Shown: piece after piece, positions 22,559 to 29,573 of the stretch
Layout of the letters: every line of letters begins with the position of its first letter
How positions within the stretch are numbered: position 1 is the stretch's first letter
From: Ruminococcus sp. Phil11
GTDB lineage: Bacteria > Bacillota > Clostridia > Oscillospirales > Ruminococcaceae
DNA: 64,000 nucleotides
NCBI GenBank assembly: GCA_001940925.1
Contig: MSGZ01000022.1
Span: 19,689-83,688 of the forward strand
Direction: 5' to 3'
The notes under the pieces: model-generated
What the model was told of the DNA's origin: nothing
The model's database searches: none
What the model saw: the letters and a program-made list of their open reading frames with translations, nothing else
Position numbers and translations under genes: made by a program

Positions 22559-23173
22559 TCAGACAGTGCCTTCCAGGAAATAGCTTGCCTCCATGTCCGC
22601 GACATGCAGCGCGAAGGCCAGCGGGTACATTTCCAGTGCCCTTCCGACGGTGTTCTTGGCATTCTGACCCTCCGCATCGGAGAAGCCCATGTGCCAGCGG
22701 ATCGCCATGGCTTCCTCCTTGCGCAGGTGCATGAAGAACTGGATCATGAACACGGATTTTTCGCCGTGTCCGTAGGGCAGGCGGTCGTCGATCTTGTAAT
22801 ACGGCACCTTCTCCCAGACGCCCTTTTCATTCTTGGCATTGCGGTAATCGACGGTATAGAAATTCATCTTGCAGAGGTCGTGCAGCAGCGCACAGATCGC
22901 GATGCTTTCCTCAGAATACGCCGGAATATGAAAGACCTCGCTGCAGCGGCTGCGCGCCAGATATTCCGTCAGATTGTGATACACATTCAGCGAATGCACC
23001 AGCAGGCCGCCCTCGTATGCGCCGTGATATCGCGTGGAAGCGGGTGCGGTGAAGAAATCACTCTCCTCGGAAAGCAGATATTCCAGCAGCTTATCAGCAC
23101 CCTTTCGGGTGATCTTTTCTCTGTAAATGCTGAGAAATTCCTCTTTCTTCAGACTGAGCTCCTGATCGGTCAT
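22559..23173 (-). CDS. HD-domain phosphohydrolase-like protein
   Basis: The 204-residue protein has the HD metal-binding pattern GLLVHSLNVYHNL ... ICALLHDLCKMNFY, typical of phosphohydrolases acting on nucleotides or related phosphoesters. The start at 23173 is preceded by AAAGGAG at 8 nt. It lies 108 bp upstream of the amylase on the same strand and may be co-transcribed. The substrate is not predictable. Confidence 0.8.
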   Translation of the reverse strand: MTDQELSLKKEEFLSIYREKITRKGADKLLEYLLSEESDFFTAPASTRYHGAYEGGLLVHSLNVYHNLTEYLARSRCSEVFHIPAYSEESIAICALLHDLCKMNFYTVDYRNAKNEKGVWEKVPYYKIDDRLPYGHGEKSVFMIQFFMHLRKEEAMAIRWHMGFSDAEGQNAKNTVGRALEMYPLAFALHVADMEASYFLEGTV

Positions 23174-23208
23174 GCGGATCGCTCCTTTCATTGGTTCGGA
23201 TCATAGAT

Positions 23209-23237
23209 ATTATACCACAAAACGGCAGATTTTTCAA
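23209..23237 (-). promoter_or_regulatory. Promoter of the HD-domain gene
   Basis: On the minus strand TTGAAA, 17 bp, TATAAT. Confidence 0.75.
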
Positions 23238-23337
23238 TGGAAGAACTGCATAAATGATTTTGCTTCGCTGCATGGACGACAAAACGGATGCGGGTACTGT
23301 CCGCTAATTAAATTTAGTTGAAATTTTCTGTATTCCG

Positions 23338-23366
23338 TTGCTTTTTTCAACAGAGTGTGCTATAAT
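23338..23366 (+). promoter_or_regulatory. Promoter of the VanY-type peptidase gene
   Basis: TTGCTT, 17 bp, TATAAT, about 58 bp before the ATG. Confidence 0.7.
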
Positions 23367-23424
23367 AAAACAGTACGCAACAGAACTGCATGTTCTGCAT
23401 AAAATAACAGAAAGGATAAACAAA

Positions 23425-24672
23425 ATGGCTGAAGCAAAACGCAATCCGAACGGCGGCCGTCCCGCAAACGGCAGCCGTAATCCGAATGCAGGCCGCAGAC
23501 CCGCTCCGAACGGGCAGAGACCTGCGCAAAACAAACGGAAGAAGAAATCCGCAGCAACCGCGCCGCTGATCGGCCTGCTGCTGCTCGCTGCTGCCGGGAT
23601 CGGCGGCGGGCTCTGGCTGATCCTCTCGCAGGATAAGCCGAACACCGGTGAGGATACGCCGCCGGTTGCAGAGGTCACCGATATCTCCGGCGCGACAACC
23701 GGCGTCACGGAGGTGACGACTACGGAAACCGAAACAACTGTGACCTCGGAAACCACCCTTGCGCCGGGCACCGTGACCGGCATCAAGCTTTCGTTCTACG
23801 AAGCGGCGATGAAGGTCGGCGATGACACCGTGATGCCGCTGGTAACAATGGAACCGGCAGATGCAAAGGATGTCTCCGAGAAATGGGAAACCTCTGACAA
23901 GAATGTTGCGACCGTTGACGACATCGGCAGGATCAAGCCGGTCGGTGTCGGCAGCTGCACGATCAAGGTTTCCTCGGTCAATAATCCCGCTGTTTATGCG
24001 GAGGTCAAGGTCAAGGTGACTGCACCCGTCACAACGACAACCGTCACGACTACGGCACCGCCGACGACCGCCCCCGGCAGCACAGAGCCTGTCGTGACCT
24101 ATACAACTGCGGTCGATGCGAACGGCAAGCGCACGGACATCGAGGTCAAGGACGGCATTACCTATATTCAGGGGCTGATGATTGTCAACAAGAGCTATCC
24201 GCTGCCGAAGGAATACAACCCCGGCGCGATGACCCCGGAGACCAAGGCGGCTTACGACGAGATGCTGAAGGATGCAGCCGCTGCCGGACTGACGCTGAAA
24301 TCCGTTTCCGATTTCCGCTCCTACGAAACGCAGGATCAGCTTTATAAGAACTACTGCGCGCGCGACGGACAGGCGGCTGCGGATACCTACTCCGCGCGGC
24401 CGGGTCACTCCGAGCACCAGACGGGTCTGGCGATCGACATCAACTGCGCAGGCTCTGCCTTTGACAATACGCCCGAGGCCAAGTGGCTCGCGGAGAACTG
24501 CTGGAAATACGGCTTCATTCTCCGCTACCCGAAGGGCAAGGAGAACATCACGGGCTATCAGTACGAATCGTGGCATATCCGCTATGTCGGCAAGGACTGG
24601 GCGAAGAAGATCACGGACAGTGGCCTGACAATGGAGGAATACTTCCAGATCGACTCCAAGTACGCAAGCTGA
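23425..24672 (+). CDS. Membrane-anchored VanY-type D-Ala-D-Ala carboxypeptidase with Ig-like domain
   Basis: The 415-residue protein has a basic Asn/Pro/Arg-rich cytoplasmic N-terminus, one TM helix (PLIGLLLLAAAGIGGGLWLI), a BIG2-like Ig domain (about residues 118-198), a Thr/Pro linker and a C-terminal peptidase domain. That domain carries the LAS/VanY zinc residues in SEHQTGLAIDIN and ESWHIRYVG. It should trim the terminal D-Ala of peptidoglycan stem peptides outside the membrane. There is no van cluster nearby, so this is a housekeeping cell-wall enzyme, not a resistance gene. The ATG at 23425 follows GAAAGGAT. Confidence 0.9.
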   Translation: MAEAKRNPNGGRPANGSRNPNAGRRPAPNGQRPAQNKRKKKSAATAPLIGLLLLAAAGIGGGLWLILSQDKPNTGEDTPPVAEVTDISGATTGVTEVTTTETETTVTSETTLAPGTVTGIKLSFYEAAMKVGDDTVMPLVTMEPADAKDVSEKWETSDKNVATVDDIGRIKPVGVGSCTIKVSSVNNPAVYAEVKVKVTAPVTTTTVTTTAPPTTAPGSTEPVVTYTTAVDANGKRTDIEVKDGITYIQGLMIVNKSYPLPKEYNPGAMTPETKAAYDEMLKDAAAAGLTLKSVSDFRSYETQDQLYKNYCARDGQAAADTYSARPGHSEHQTGLAIDINCAGSAFDNTPEAKWLAENCWKYGFILRYPKGKENITGYQYESWHIRYVGKDWAKKITDSGLTMEEYFQIDSKYAS

Positions 24673-24680
24673 ACAACAAG

Positions 24681-24718
24681 ATCCCCGCACGGCAAAAACG
24701 CTGTGCGGGGATTTTATA
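24681..24718 (+). terminator. Terminator of the VanY-type gene
   Basis: A 10-bp perfect stem ATCCCCGCAC/GTGCGGGGAT is followed by TTTATATTT. Confidence 0.85.
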
Positions 24719-24752
24719 TTTCTGCTGTGAAAAAGCGGATTTCTCAGACATG

Positions 24753-24784
24753 AAAAAAGCATCTGCTTTTCAACAGATGCTTTC
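24753..24784 (-). terminator. tRNA-Val terminator
   Basis: The stem AAAGCATCTG/CAGATGCTTT is followed by TTT on the minus strand, just after the tRNA 3' end. Confidence 0.85.
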
Positions 24785-24791
24785 AGTCGGA

Positions 24792-24865
24792 TGAGGATGA
24801 GCGGACTTGAACCGATGACCCCCTGCATGTCAAGCAGGTACTCTAACCAACTGAGCTACACCCTC
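24792..24865 (-). tRNA. tRNA-Val(GAC)
   Basis: A full cloverleaf: acceptor GAGGGTG/CATCCTC with discriminator A, D-arm GCTC/GAGT, anticodon stem CCTGC/GCAGG with loop TTGACAT (anticodon GAC), and T-loop TTCAAGT. The T-stem has one mismatch (second pair T-C). CCA is not encoded. It has its own consensus promoter and terminator. Confidence 0.92.
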
Positions 24866-24877
24866 ACAACAGAATCT

Positions 24878-24906
24878 ATTATAGCACATTTTCTTCCGTT
24901 TGTCAA
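24878..24906 (-). promoter_or_regulatory. tRNA-Val promoter
   Basis: On the minus strand TTGACA, 17 bp, TATAAT, a perfect consensus ending about 12 bp before the tRNA. Confidence 0.85.
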
Positions 24907-25365
24907 CCCCTATTTTGAAAAAATCGGAAAATTTCTTTTGCGGCTGCAAAACGGGAACCGGAACAGCATCCGAACCGAATGCATCCAGCCGCAGTGCATG
25001 ATATTTACAATTTGTAATTATGCACTGATTATCAAGGATGTTTAATTTACGGCTCGTAATAAAACGGCTTCTGAACCGTACATCTTCGATCATAGGATAT
25101 GAAAGTTGTTTTGTTTGCGATTTTGCAGTAAATTTCCTGCACACTATGTTTGAATTTTTTAGTCCCTGCTTGAAAATGTTATGATTAAATAATGTTTCAT
25201 TTCGCAATATCGCCCTAGTGCTGAAAAATCGGATATATTTGATATATTCTCGCATCGGAAACAACAAAACGTATATTATTAAGAGGAATTTCAGCTTCAC
25301 GCCTACAAGATTCGATTTTGCAAATAAATTATAATCAAATAATTATTAAAATACATTCAATTATA
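24907..25365. other. A/T-rich intergenic region
   Basis: This stretch is markedly richer in A/T than its surroundings. I see no gene or RNA in it: the open frame over 24830-25300 reads through the tRNA and has no coding character. Confidence 0.5.
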
Positions 25366-25394
25366 TTGACACGAATTTCAACTTGTGGTATAAT
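25366..25394 (+). promoter_or_regulatory. Promoter of the dockerin-like secreted protein
   Basis: TTGACA, 17 bp, TATAAT, a perfect consensus about 67 bp before the start codon. Confidence 0.85.
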
Positions 25395-25461
25395 CTGAAC
25401 ATGCGCATTCGGGTGCGTAAAACGCAGACGGGTGTGCAAATATTTTGATGAGGTGAAAGAA

Positions 25462-26376
25462 ATGAAACTCAGAAAGTCCAAGATCGCAGCAGCGGCGATG
25501 GCTGCGGTCACCGCGATCAGCGCAGCACAGGCAATTACGGCATCGGCGTTCAGCTATACGACGGTCCCGCAGAGAACCTGTGAGAGCTACAGCTACGTGA
25601 ACAACATCACGACCTACCTGAGCGGCTGCAACGGCACCAAGGCAAACACCACCTGGAGCGGCTCCGTTACCTGGGGCCCGACCTGCAAGACAGGCTTTCA
25701 GGGCGGCTCTTACAGCAACATCGGCGAAGGTACCAGCGTGTCCAGCGGCAAGGCATTTGCAAGAAAGGTCGCAAAAGAAGTGTACGGCACCACATCCTAC
25801 ATGGAAATGAAGGAAGTGACCAACACCTCGGCCTACAACTACTTCCGGTACATTCCGCGCATCGGTGATCAGGTCACTGTGAAGAACGGCAGCACCGAAA
25901 AGACCATCTTCATCTCCAATGTGACTAACGGCACCATCAAGGCCTGCGAGGTCGATGAAGGCGGCAAGATCAGATACAACAAGAGCTATACCTACAGATC
26001 GAGCAATAAGACGTTCACTTACAGCGGCAAGGCATGGACCTTCCAGTATGTTGCACGTCCGGTCAAGGAAGGCGATGCAAACGGCGATTCCTATGTATCC
26101 CTTGACGGTGATACATTCACCTATACCAGTTATTCCGGCAGCGTTACCTTCAACTGCAAGGCTGACGGTGCAGAGATGTCTTACATCATGAATCACGGCT
26201 GCCGTTCGGGCGAGCAGTATAACTGGCTTTGCGCAGCAGCTGACTGGAACAATGACTGGCAGATCGACGGCAGAGATTACAAGATCTTCTGCGATCACAT
26301 CATCGACTACTCCGGTGCCGGTCTGTCTCACGACGGCTGCCTGCCCAACGGCGGTTATCTGCTGTTCCCGTGGTAA
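25462..26376 (+). CDS. Secreted protein with C-terminal atypical dockerin-like module
   Basis: The 304-residue protein has a signal peptide (MKLRKSKIAAAAMAAVTAIS..., cleavage near ASA-FS). The middle domain (about residues 95-200: SGKAFARKVAKEVYG...IPRIGDQVTVKNG) resembles amidase-like domains of ruminococcal secreted proteins but shows no obvious catalytic Cys-His pair. The C-terminus has two dockerin-type calcium loops, GDANGDSYVSLDGD (about 204-217) and ADWNNDWQIDGRD (about 260-272). They are separated by about 55 residues, more than in classical dockerins. It may attach to a cohesin on a cell-bound complex; no cohesin gene is in the window. Confidence 0.7.
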   Translation: MKLRKSKIAAAAMAAVTAISAAQAITASAFSYTTVPQRTCESYSYVNNITTYLSGCNGTKANTTWSGSVTWGPTCKTGFQGGSYSNIGEGTSVSSGKAFARKVAKEVYGTTSYMEMKEVTNTSAYNYFRYIPRIGDQVTVKNGSTEKTIFISNVTNGTIKACEVDEGGKIRYNKSYTYRSSNKTFTYSGKAWTFQYVARPVKEGDANGDSYVSLDGDTFTYTSYSGSVTFNCKADGAEMSYIMNHGCRSGEQYNWLCAAADWNNDWQIDGRDYKIFCDHIIDYSGAGLSHDGCLPNGGYLLFPW

Positions 26377-26466
26377 TTCCCCGCGAATCCCTCTGACCGG
26401 AGACGGTGACTTCAGCCGCTTCCGGTGATCTGAAAATTTACCCCTTTTTCTTTTCCACTACCATAA

Positions 26467-26506
26467 GAAAGCCCCCGTGCAGCGGCGAAATGCACGGGGG
26501 CTTTTC
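26467..26506. terminator. Bidirectional terminator
   Basis: A strong GCCCCCGTGCA/TGCACGGGGGC stem flanked by AAA and TTTT lies between the convergent secreted-protein gene and PPi-PFK gene. Confidence 0.8.
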
Positions 26507-26507
26507 G

Positions 26508-27722
26508 TTATTTCAGCAGAGATTCCTGGATCGTGAAATGCGCCGGAATGCCGTGGTTCATCTGGATGACCAGCTCACCCTGGATCAGCGGCATGAAGTA
26601 GCGGAGTGCTTCCTCGGTGATGTTGTTGCCCGCTGCGTTGATAAACGAGCGCGGCAGCGACTTCTCCTTGTTCGCGACCTCGGACGCGTCCGCCGTGCCG
26701 ATCATGACGGTATACGGCATATCGTGCAGGCGGCGGAACACCATGACCTTGCCGGTCTCGCCGCGCAGCGCACAGCGCACACCCGCCGCGCCGATCGCCT
26801 CGGATTCGTCGATATCCGTGCGGGAGCAGAGATGCGACGAGCACCGCTGCATGACGTTCAGCTCAATGGAGCGCACCTTGCAGCCGATCTCGCTGCGGAC
26901 GGCCCGTTCCAGATAACTGCCGATGCCGGACAGATATTTATGCCCGAAGTTATCGACCACGCCGGACTGTACGCCCTCCGGCACCTCAATGCCCTCGGAG
27001 ACAGCAACGATCACGGCCTTGTGCTTGGCCATTTCGCTGCGGACATCCCGCATGAATTTTTCCAGTGAGAATTCCGCCTCCGGCACATAGATCAGATGCG
27101 GGGCGGCCTCTCCGAGCTTGTGCAGCACCGCGGCGGAGGCGGTCAGCCAGCCGGCGTGTCTGCCCATGATCTCTGCGATCGTGACGGAGGGGATGCTGTA
27201 AACGGAGCTGTCGCGGATGATCTCCTGCATGGTCGTGGCGACATATTTTGCCGCGGAGCCGAAGCCCGGCGTATGGTCGGTGACACAGAGGTCGTTGTCA
27301 ATGGTCTTGGGGATGCCGATGACTTTGACGCCGATCTCCTGCTCCCGGAAATACGCGGAGAGCTTCTGCACGGTGTCCATGGAGTCGTTGCCGCCGATAT
27401 AGAAGAACGCACCGATCTGCCGCTGCTTCAGCGTATCCGTGATCTTCCGGTAGACGGAATCGTCCTCGTGCCAGTCCGGCAGCTTATAGCGGCAGGAGCC
27501 GAGTACCGTGGAGGGCGTCTGCCGGAGCAGTTCCATGTCGTCGTTGGTGAAGATCAGTGTTTTCAGGTCGATGAGATGATTCTGGATCAGACCCTCGATG
27601 CCGTTGACCGAGCCGAAGATCGCGTCGATCTCCGGTTCCTTCAGGGATTCTCTGAACACGCCGACGAGTGATGCGTTGATGGCACAGGTCGGACCGCCTG
27701 ACTGCGCGACTGCAATATTCAT
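26508..27722 (-). CDS. pfp: PPi-type 6-phosphofructokinase
   Basis: This cytoplasmic glycolytic enzyme (404 residues) phosphorylates fructose-6-phosphate at C1. The phosphoryl-donor motif reads GGNDSMDT; the Asp in place of the Gly of ATP-dependent enzymes (GGDGS) indicates pyrophosphate use. PKTIDNDL and MGRHAGWL are also present. The ATG at 27722 follows AAAGGAG and starts the conserved MNIAVAQSGGPTCAIN; the upstream extension of the frame is rejected. Pyrophosphate-linked glycolysis is common in ruminal Firmicutes. Confidence 0.92.
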   Translation of the reverse strand: MNIAVAQSGGPTCAINASLVGVFRESLKEPEIDAIFGSVNGIEGLIQNHLIDLKTLIFTNDDMELLRQTPSTVLGSCRYKLPDWHEDDSVYRKITDTLKQRQIGAFFYIGGNDSMDTVQKLSAYFREQEIGVKVIGIPKTIDNDLCVTDHTPGFGSAAKYVATTMQEIIRDSSVYSIPSVTIAEIMGRHAGWLTASAAVLHKLGEAAPHLIYVPEAEFSLEKFMRDVRSEMAKHKAVIVAVSEGIEVPEGVQSGVVDNFGHKYLSGIGSYLERAVRSEIGCKVRSIELNVMQRCSSHLCSRTDIDESEAIGAAGVRCALRGETGKVMVFRRLHDMPYTVMIGTADASEVANKEKSLPRSFINAAGNNITEEALRYFMPLIQGELVIQMNHGIPAHFTIQESLLK

Positions 27723-27780
27723 TCCGTGACTCCTTTTTTCGTTAGTTGTCATGTGCCGCATATCGCGGCTCCTAAGTTGT

Positions 27781-27809
27781 ATTGTAACATAATCCGCAGG
27801 GGAAGTCAA
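27781..27809 (-). promoter_or_regulatory. Promoter of the PPi-PFK gene
   Basis: On the minus strand TTGACT, 17 bp, TACAAT. Confidence 0.7.
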
Positions 27810-27892
27810 TTGAAATTCGGAAATTTGTCGCAAGAAATGAGAAACGCACCGCAATAAATGATGATTTTGTGCAGTATTGGCCGCAGCGATCC

Positions 27893-27941
27893 AAAAAACG
27901 GCAGCGTTCTGTCTCTTGCAGATCAGAGACAGAACGCTGCC
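27893..27941 (-). terminator. cysK terminator
   Basis: A 17-bp perfect stem (GGCAGCGTTCTGTCTCT and its complement, loop of 8) is followed on the minus strand by GTTTTTT. It lies 260 bp beyond the cysK stop, after repeat B2. Confidence 0.8.
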
Positions 27942-28016
27942 TGTACGGAGGTAAATTCCTGGACCTTTTATTCCCGCAATGCCTGTGATTCCGCATTGCC
28001 GGGAGACGCTGCTTGT

Positions 28017-28202
28017 CGGCGGGCTTCAGCATTGGGAGAAGTAACTTTACAGAAGCCGCGATCAGCGGCGTGTACCGCTTAAATTGGGGGAGCTTCGCCT
28101 ACCGTCTCCGGAGGGAATCGGCAGCGGGCACTGCCCGCCCGGAGGGAATCGGCAGCGGGCACTGCCCGCCCGGAGGGAATCGCCCGCGGGGGCTGCCCCG
28201 CC
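28017..28202 (-). repeat. Intergenic repeat, family B, copy 2 (cysK 3' UTR)
   Basis: This 186-bp copy matches 6837-6958 but is enlarged by two tandem 31-bp units starting at 28108 and 28139 (CCGGAGGGAATCGGCAGCGG...), with a third partial unit at 28170. The CCCCGCC end abuts the cysK stop codon. Confidence 0.85.
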
Positions 28203-29129
28203 TTATTCAAACATCGGGGTGGAGAGGTAACGCTCGCCGGTATCCGGGAGCAGCGCAACAATGGTCTTGCCCTTGTTCTCCGGACGCTTTGCAAGCTGGA
28301 TCGCTGCCCAGACAGCCGCGCCGGAGGAAATACCGACCAGAACGCCCTCGCTGCGTGCAACAGCCTTGCCGGTCGCATAAGCATCCTCGTTCGTGACGGT
28401 GATGATCTCATCGTAAATATCGGTGTTCAGCGTCTCCGGCACAAAGCCCGCGCCGATGCCCTGAATGCCGTGCTTGCCCGCAACGCCCTCGGAGAGCACC
28501 GGGGAGCCCTTCGGCTCAACTGCAACGATCTTCACATCCGGATTCTGCGATTTCAGATAGCCGCCGACGCCGCTGATCGTGCCGCCGGTGCCGACGCCCG
28601 AGACGAAGATATCGACCTTGCCCTCGGTGTCCTTCCAGATCTCCGGGCCGGTCGTCCGCTGATGTGCAGCGGGGTTCGCCGGGTTCGTGAACTGCGACGG
28701 AATGAAGCTGCCCGGGATCTCTGCGGCAAGCTCATCTGCCTTGGCGATCGCGCCCTTCATGCCCTTGGCACCCTCGGTGAGCACCAGCTCTGCGCCGTAG
28801 GCCTTCATCAGATTGCGGCGTTCGACGCTCATGGTCTCCGGCATGGTGATGATCAGGCGGTAGCCGCGGGACGCTGCGACAGAGGCCAGACCGATACCGG
28901 TGTTGCCCGATGTCGGCTCAATGATGACGCTGCCCGGCTTCAGAAGTCCCTTTTCTTCTGCGTCGTCGATCATTGCTGCGGCGACTCTGTCCTTGACCGA
29001 GCCGGCCGGATTGAAATACTCCAGCTTGCCCAGAACGGTTGCTTCCAGCTGATTCGCCTCCTCGGTGTGAACCAGCTCCAGCAGCGGCGTACCGCCAATC
29101 AGATCGGTAATGTTCTTGTAAATGCTCAT
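28203..29129 (-). CDS. cysK: Cysteine synthase (O-acetylserine sulfhydrylase)
   Basis: This PLP enzyme makes cysteine from O-acetylserine and sulfide. At 308 residues it is family length. The PLP lysine lies in [11 protein letters not shown], with [12 protein letters not shown] and [10 protein letters not shown] also present. The start at 29129 ([19 protein letters not shown]) has AAAGGAG. The same frame stays open for 42 further codons upstream to an ATG near the predicted transcript start; that extension is not conserved-looking and may be a fused leader ORF. Confidence 0.96.
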   Translation of the reverse strand: MSIYKNITDLIGGTPLLELVHTEEANQLEATVLGKLEYFNPAGSVKDRVAAAMIDDAEEKGLLKPGSVIIEPTSGNTGIGLASVAASRGYRLIITMPETMSVERRNLMKAYGAELVLTEGAKGMKGAIAKADELAAEIPGSFIPSQFTNPANPAAHQRTTGPEIWKDTEGKVDIFVSGVGTGGTISGVGGYLKSQNPDVKIVAVEPKGSPVLSEGVAGKHGIQGIGAGFVPETLNTDIYDEIITVTNEDAYATGKAVARSEGVLVGISSGAAVWAAIQLAKRPENKGKTIVALLPDTGERYLSTPMFE

Positions 29130-29281
29130 GTGAATACGCTCCTTTTCAATTTTTATCAGTTGATTCTTGATTATCATATGCGCGGGGTTTGTGTTTGAAC
29201 AGTCATCCGCGGTCAACATCGTTTCATATCCGACAGCCCTCCTAGGTTTACCCATAACTCCTATCTGTTTGGTATGTTATT

Positions 29282-29310
29282 ATTATAGCAGACAAAAACC
29301 GATTTGTCAA
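29282..29310 (-). promoter_or_regulatory. cysK promoter
   Basis: On the minus strand TTGACA, 17 bp, TATAAT, a perfect consensus. The leader is about 145 nt. Confidence 0.85.
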
Positions 29311-29331
29311 CCCCTTTTTGAAAAAAATTTT

Positions 29332-29454
29332 GGCAGGGCAGCCACCGCGGGCATTTCCCTCCGGGTGCGGGCGGCGAAGCTCTCCCAATTTTCGTTTGTA
29401 CACGCCGCGGAGCGGCTTTTGAAAAGTAACTGCTCCTAATGCGAAAGCCCGCTG
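29332..29454 (+). repeat. Intergenic repeat, family B, copy 3 (inverted)
   Basis: Read on the minus strand, this copy aligns with 28017-28202 (e.g. AAATTGGGAGAGCTTCGCC, CCCGGAGGGAAATGCCCGCG). Unlike copies 1 and 2 it does not touch a stop codon; it sits between the cysK promoter and the nifJ terminator. No gene lies in 29130-29573. Confidence 0.75.
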
Positions 29455-29503
29455 ACGGAAGGGTAACAGCGCAGCAGCCCCGCCGCCCAAAATCAACATC
29501 GGA

Positions 29504-29545
29504 CAAAAATAACCCCCGCACAGCATACACCGTGCGGGGGCTTGA
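29504..29545 (-). terminator. nifJ terminator
   Basis: A 9-bp stem CCCCCGCAC/GTGCGGGGG is followed on the minus strand by TTATTTTT. Confidence 0.8.
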
Positions 29546-29573
29546 TTTGCATATTCTGTCAGATTACAGGAGA

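Noticed and set aside
23425..24672. Vancomycin-resistance role for the VanY-type peptidase
   Set aside because: No vanRS, vanHAX or vanZ genes nearby; VanY-type carboxypeptidases are common in cell-wall metabolism.
25009..25025. TTTACAATTTGTAAT, resembling the regulon dyad
   Set aside because: One arm differs and no TATAAT-like box lies 27 bp away in either direction.
24830..25300. 156-codon minus-strand frame beside tRNA-Val
   Set aside because: It reads into the tRNA gene and otherwise covers A/T-rich non-coding sequence without a ribosome binding site.
28108..28202. Possible CRISPR or satellite at the 31-bp tandem units
   Set aside because: Only two full units exist and there are no spacers; it is an internal expansion of repeat family B.
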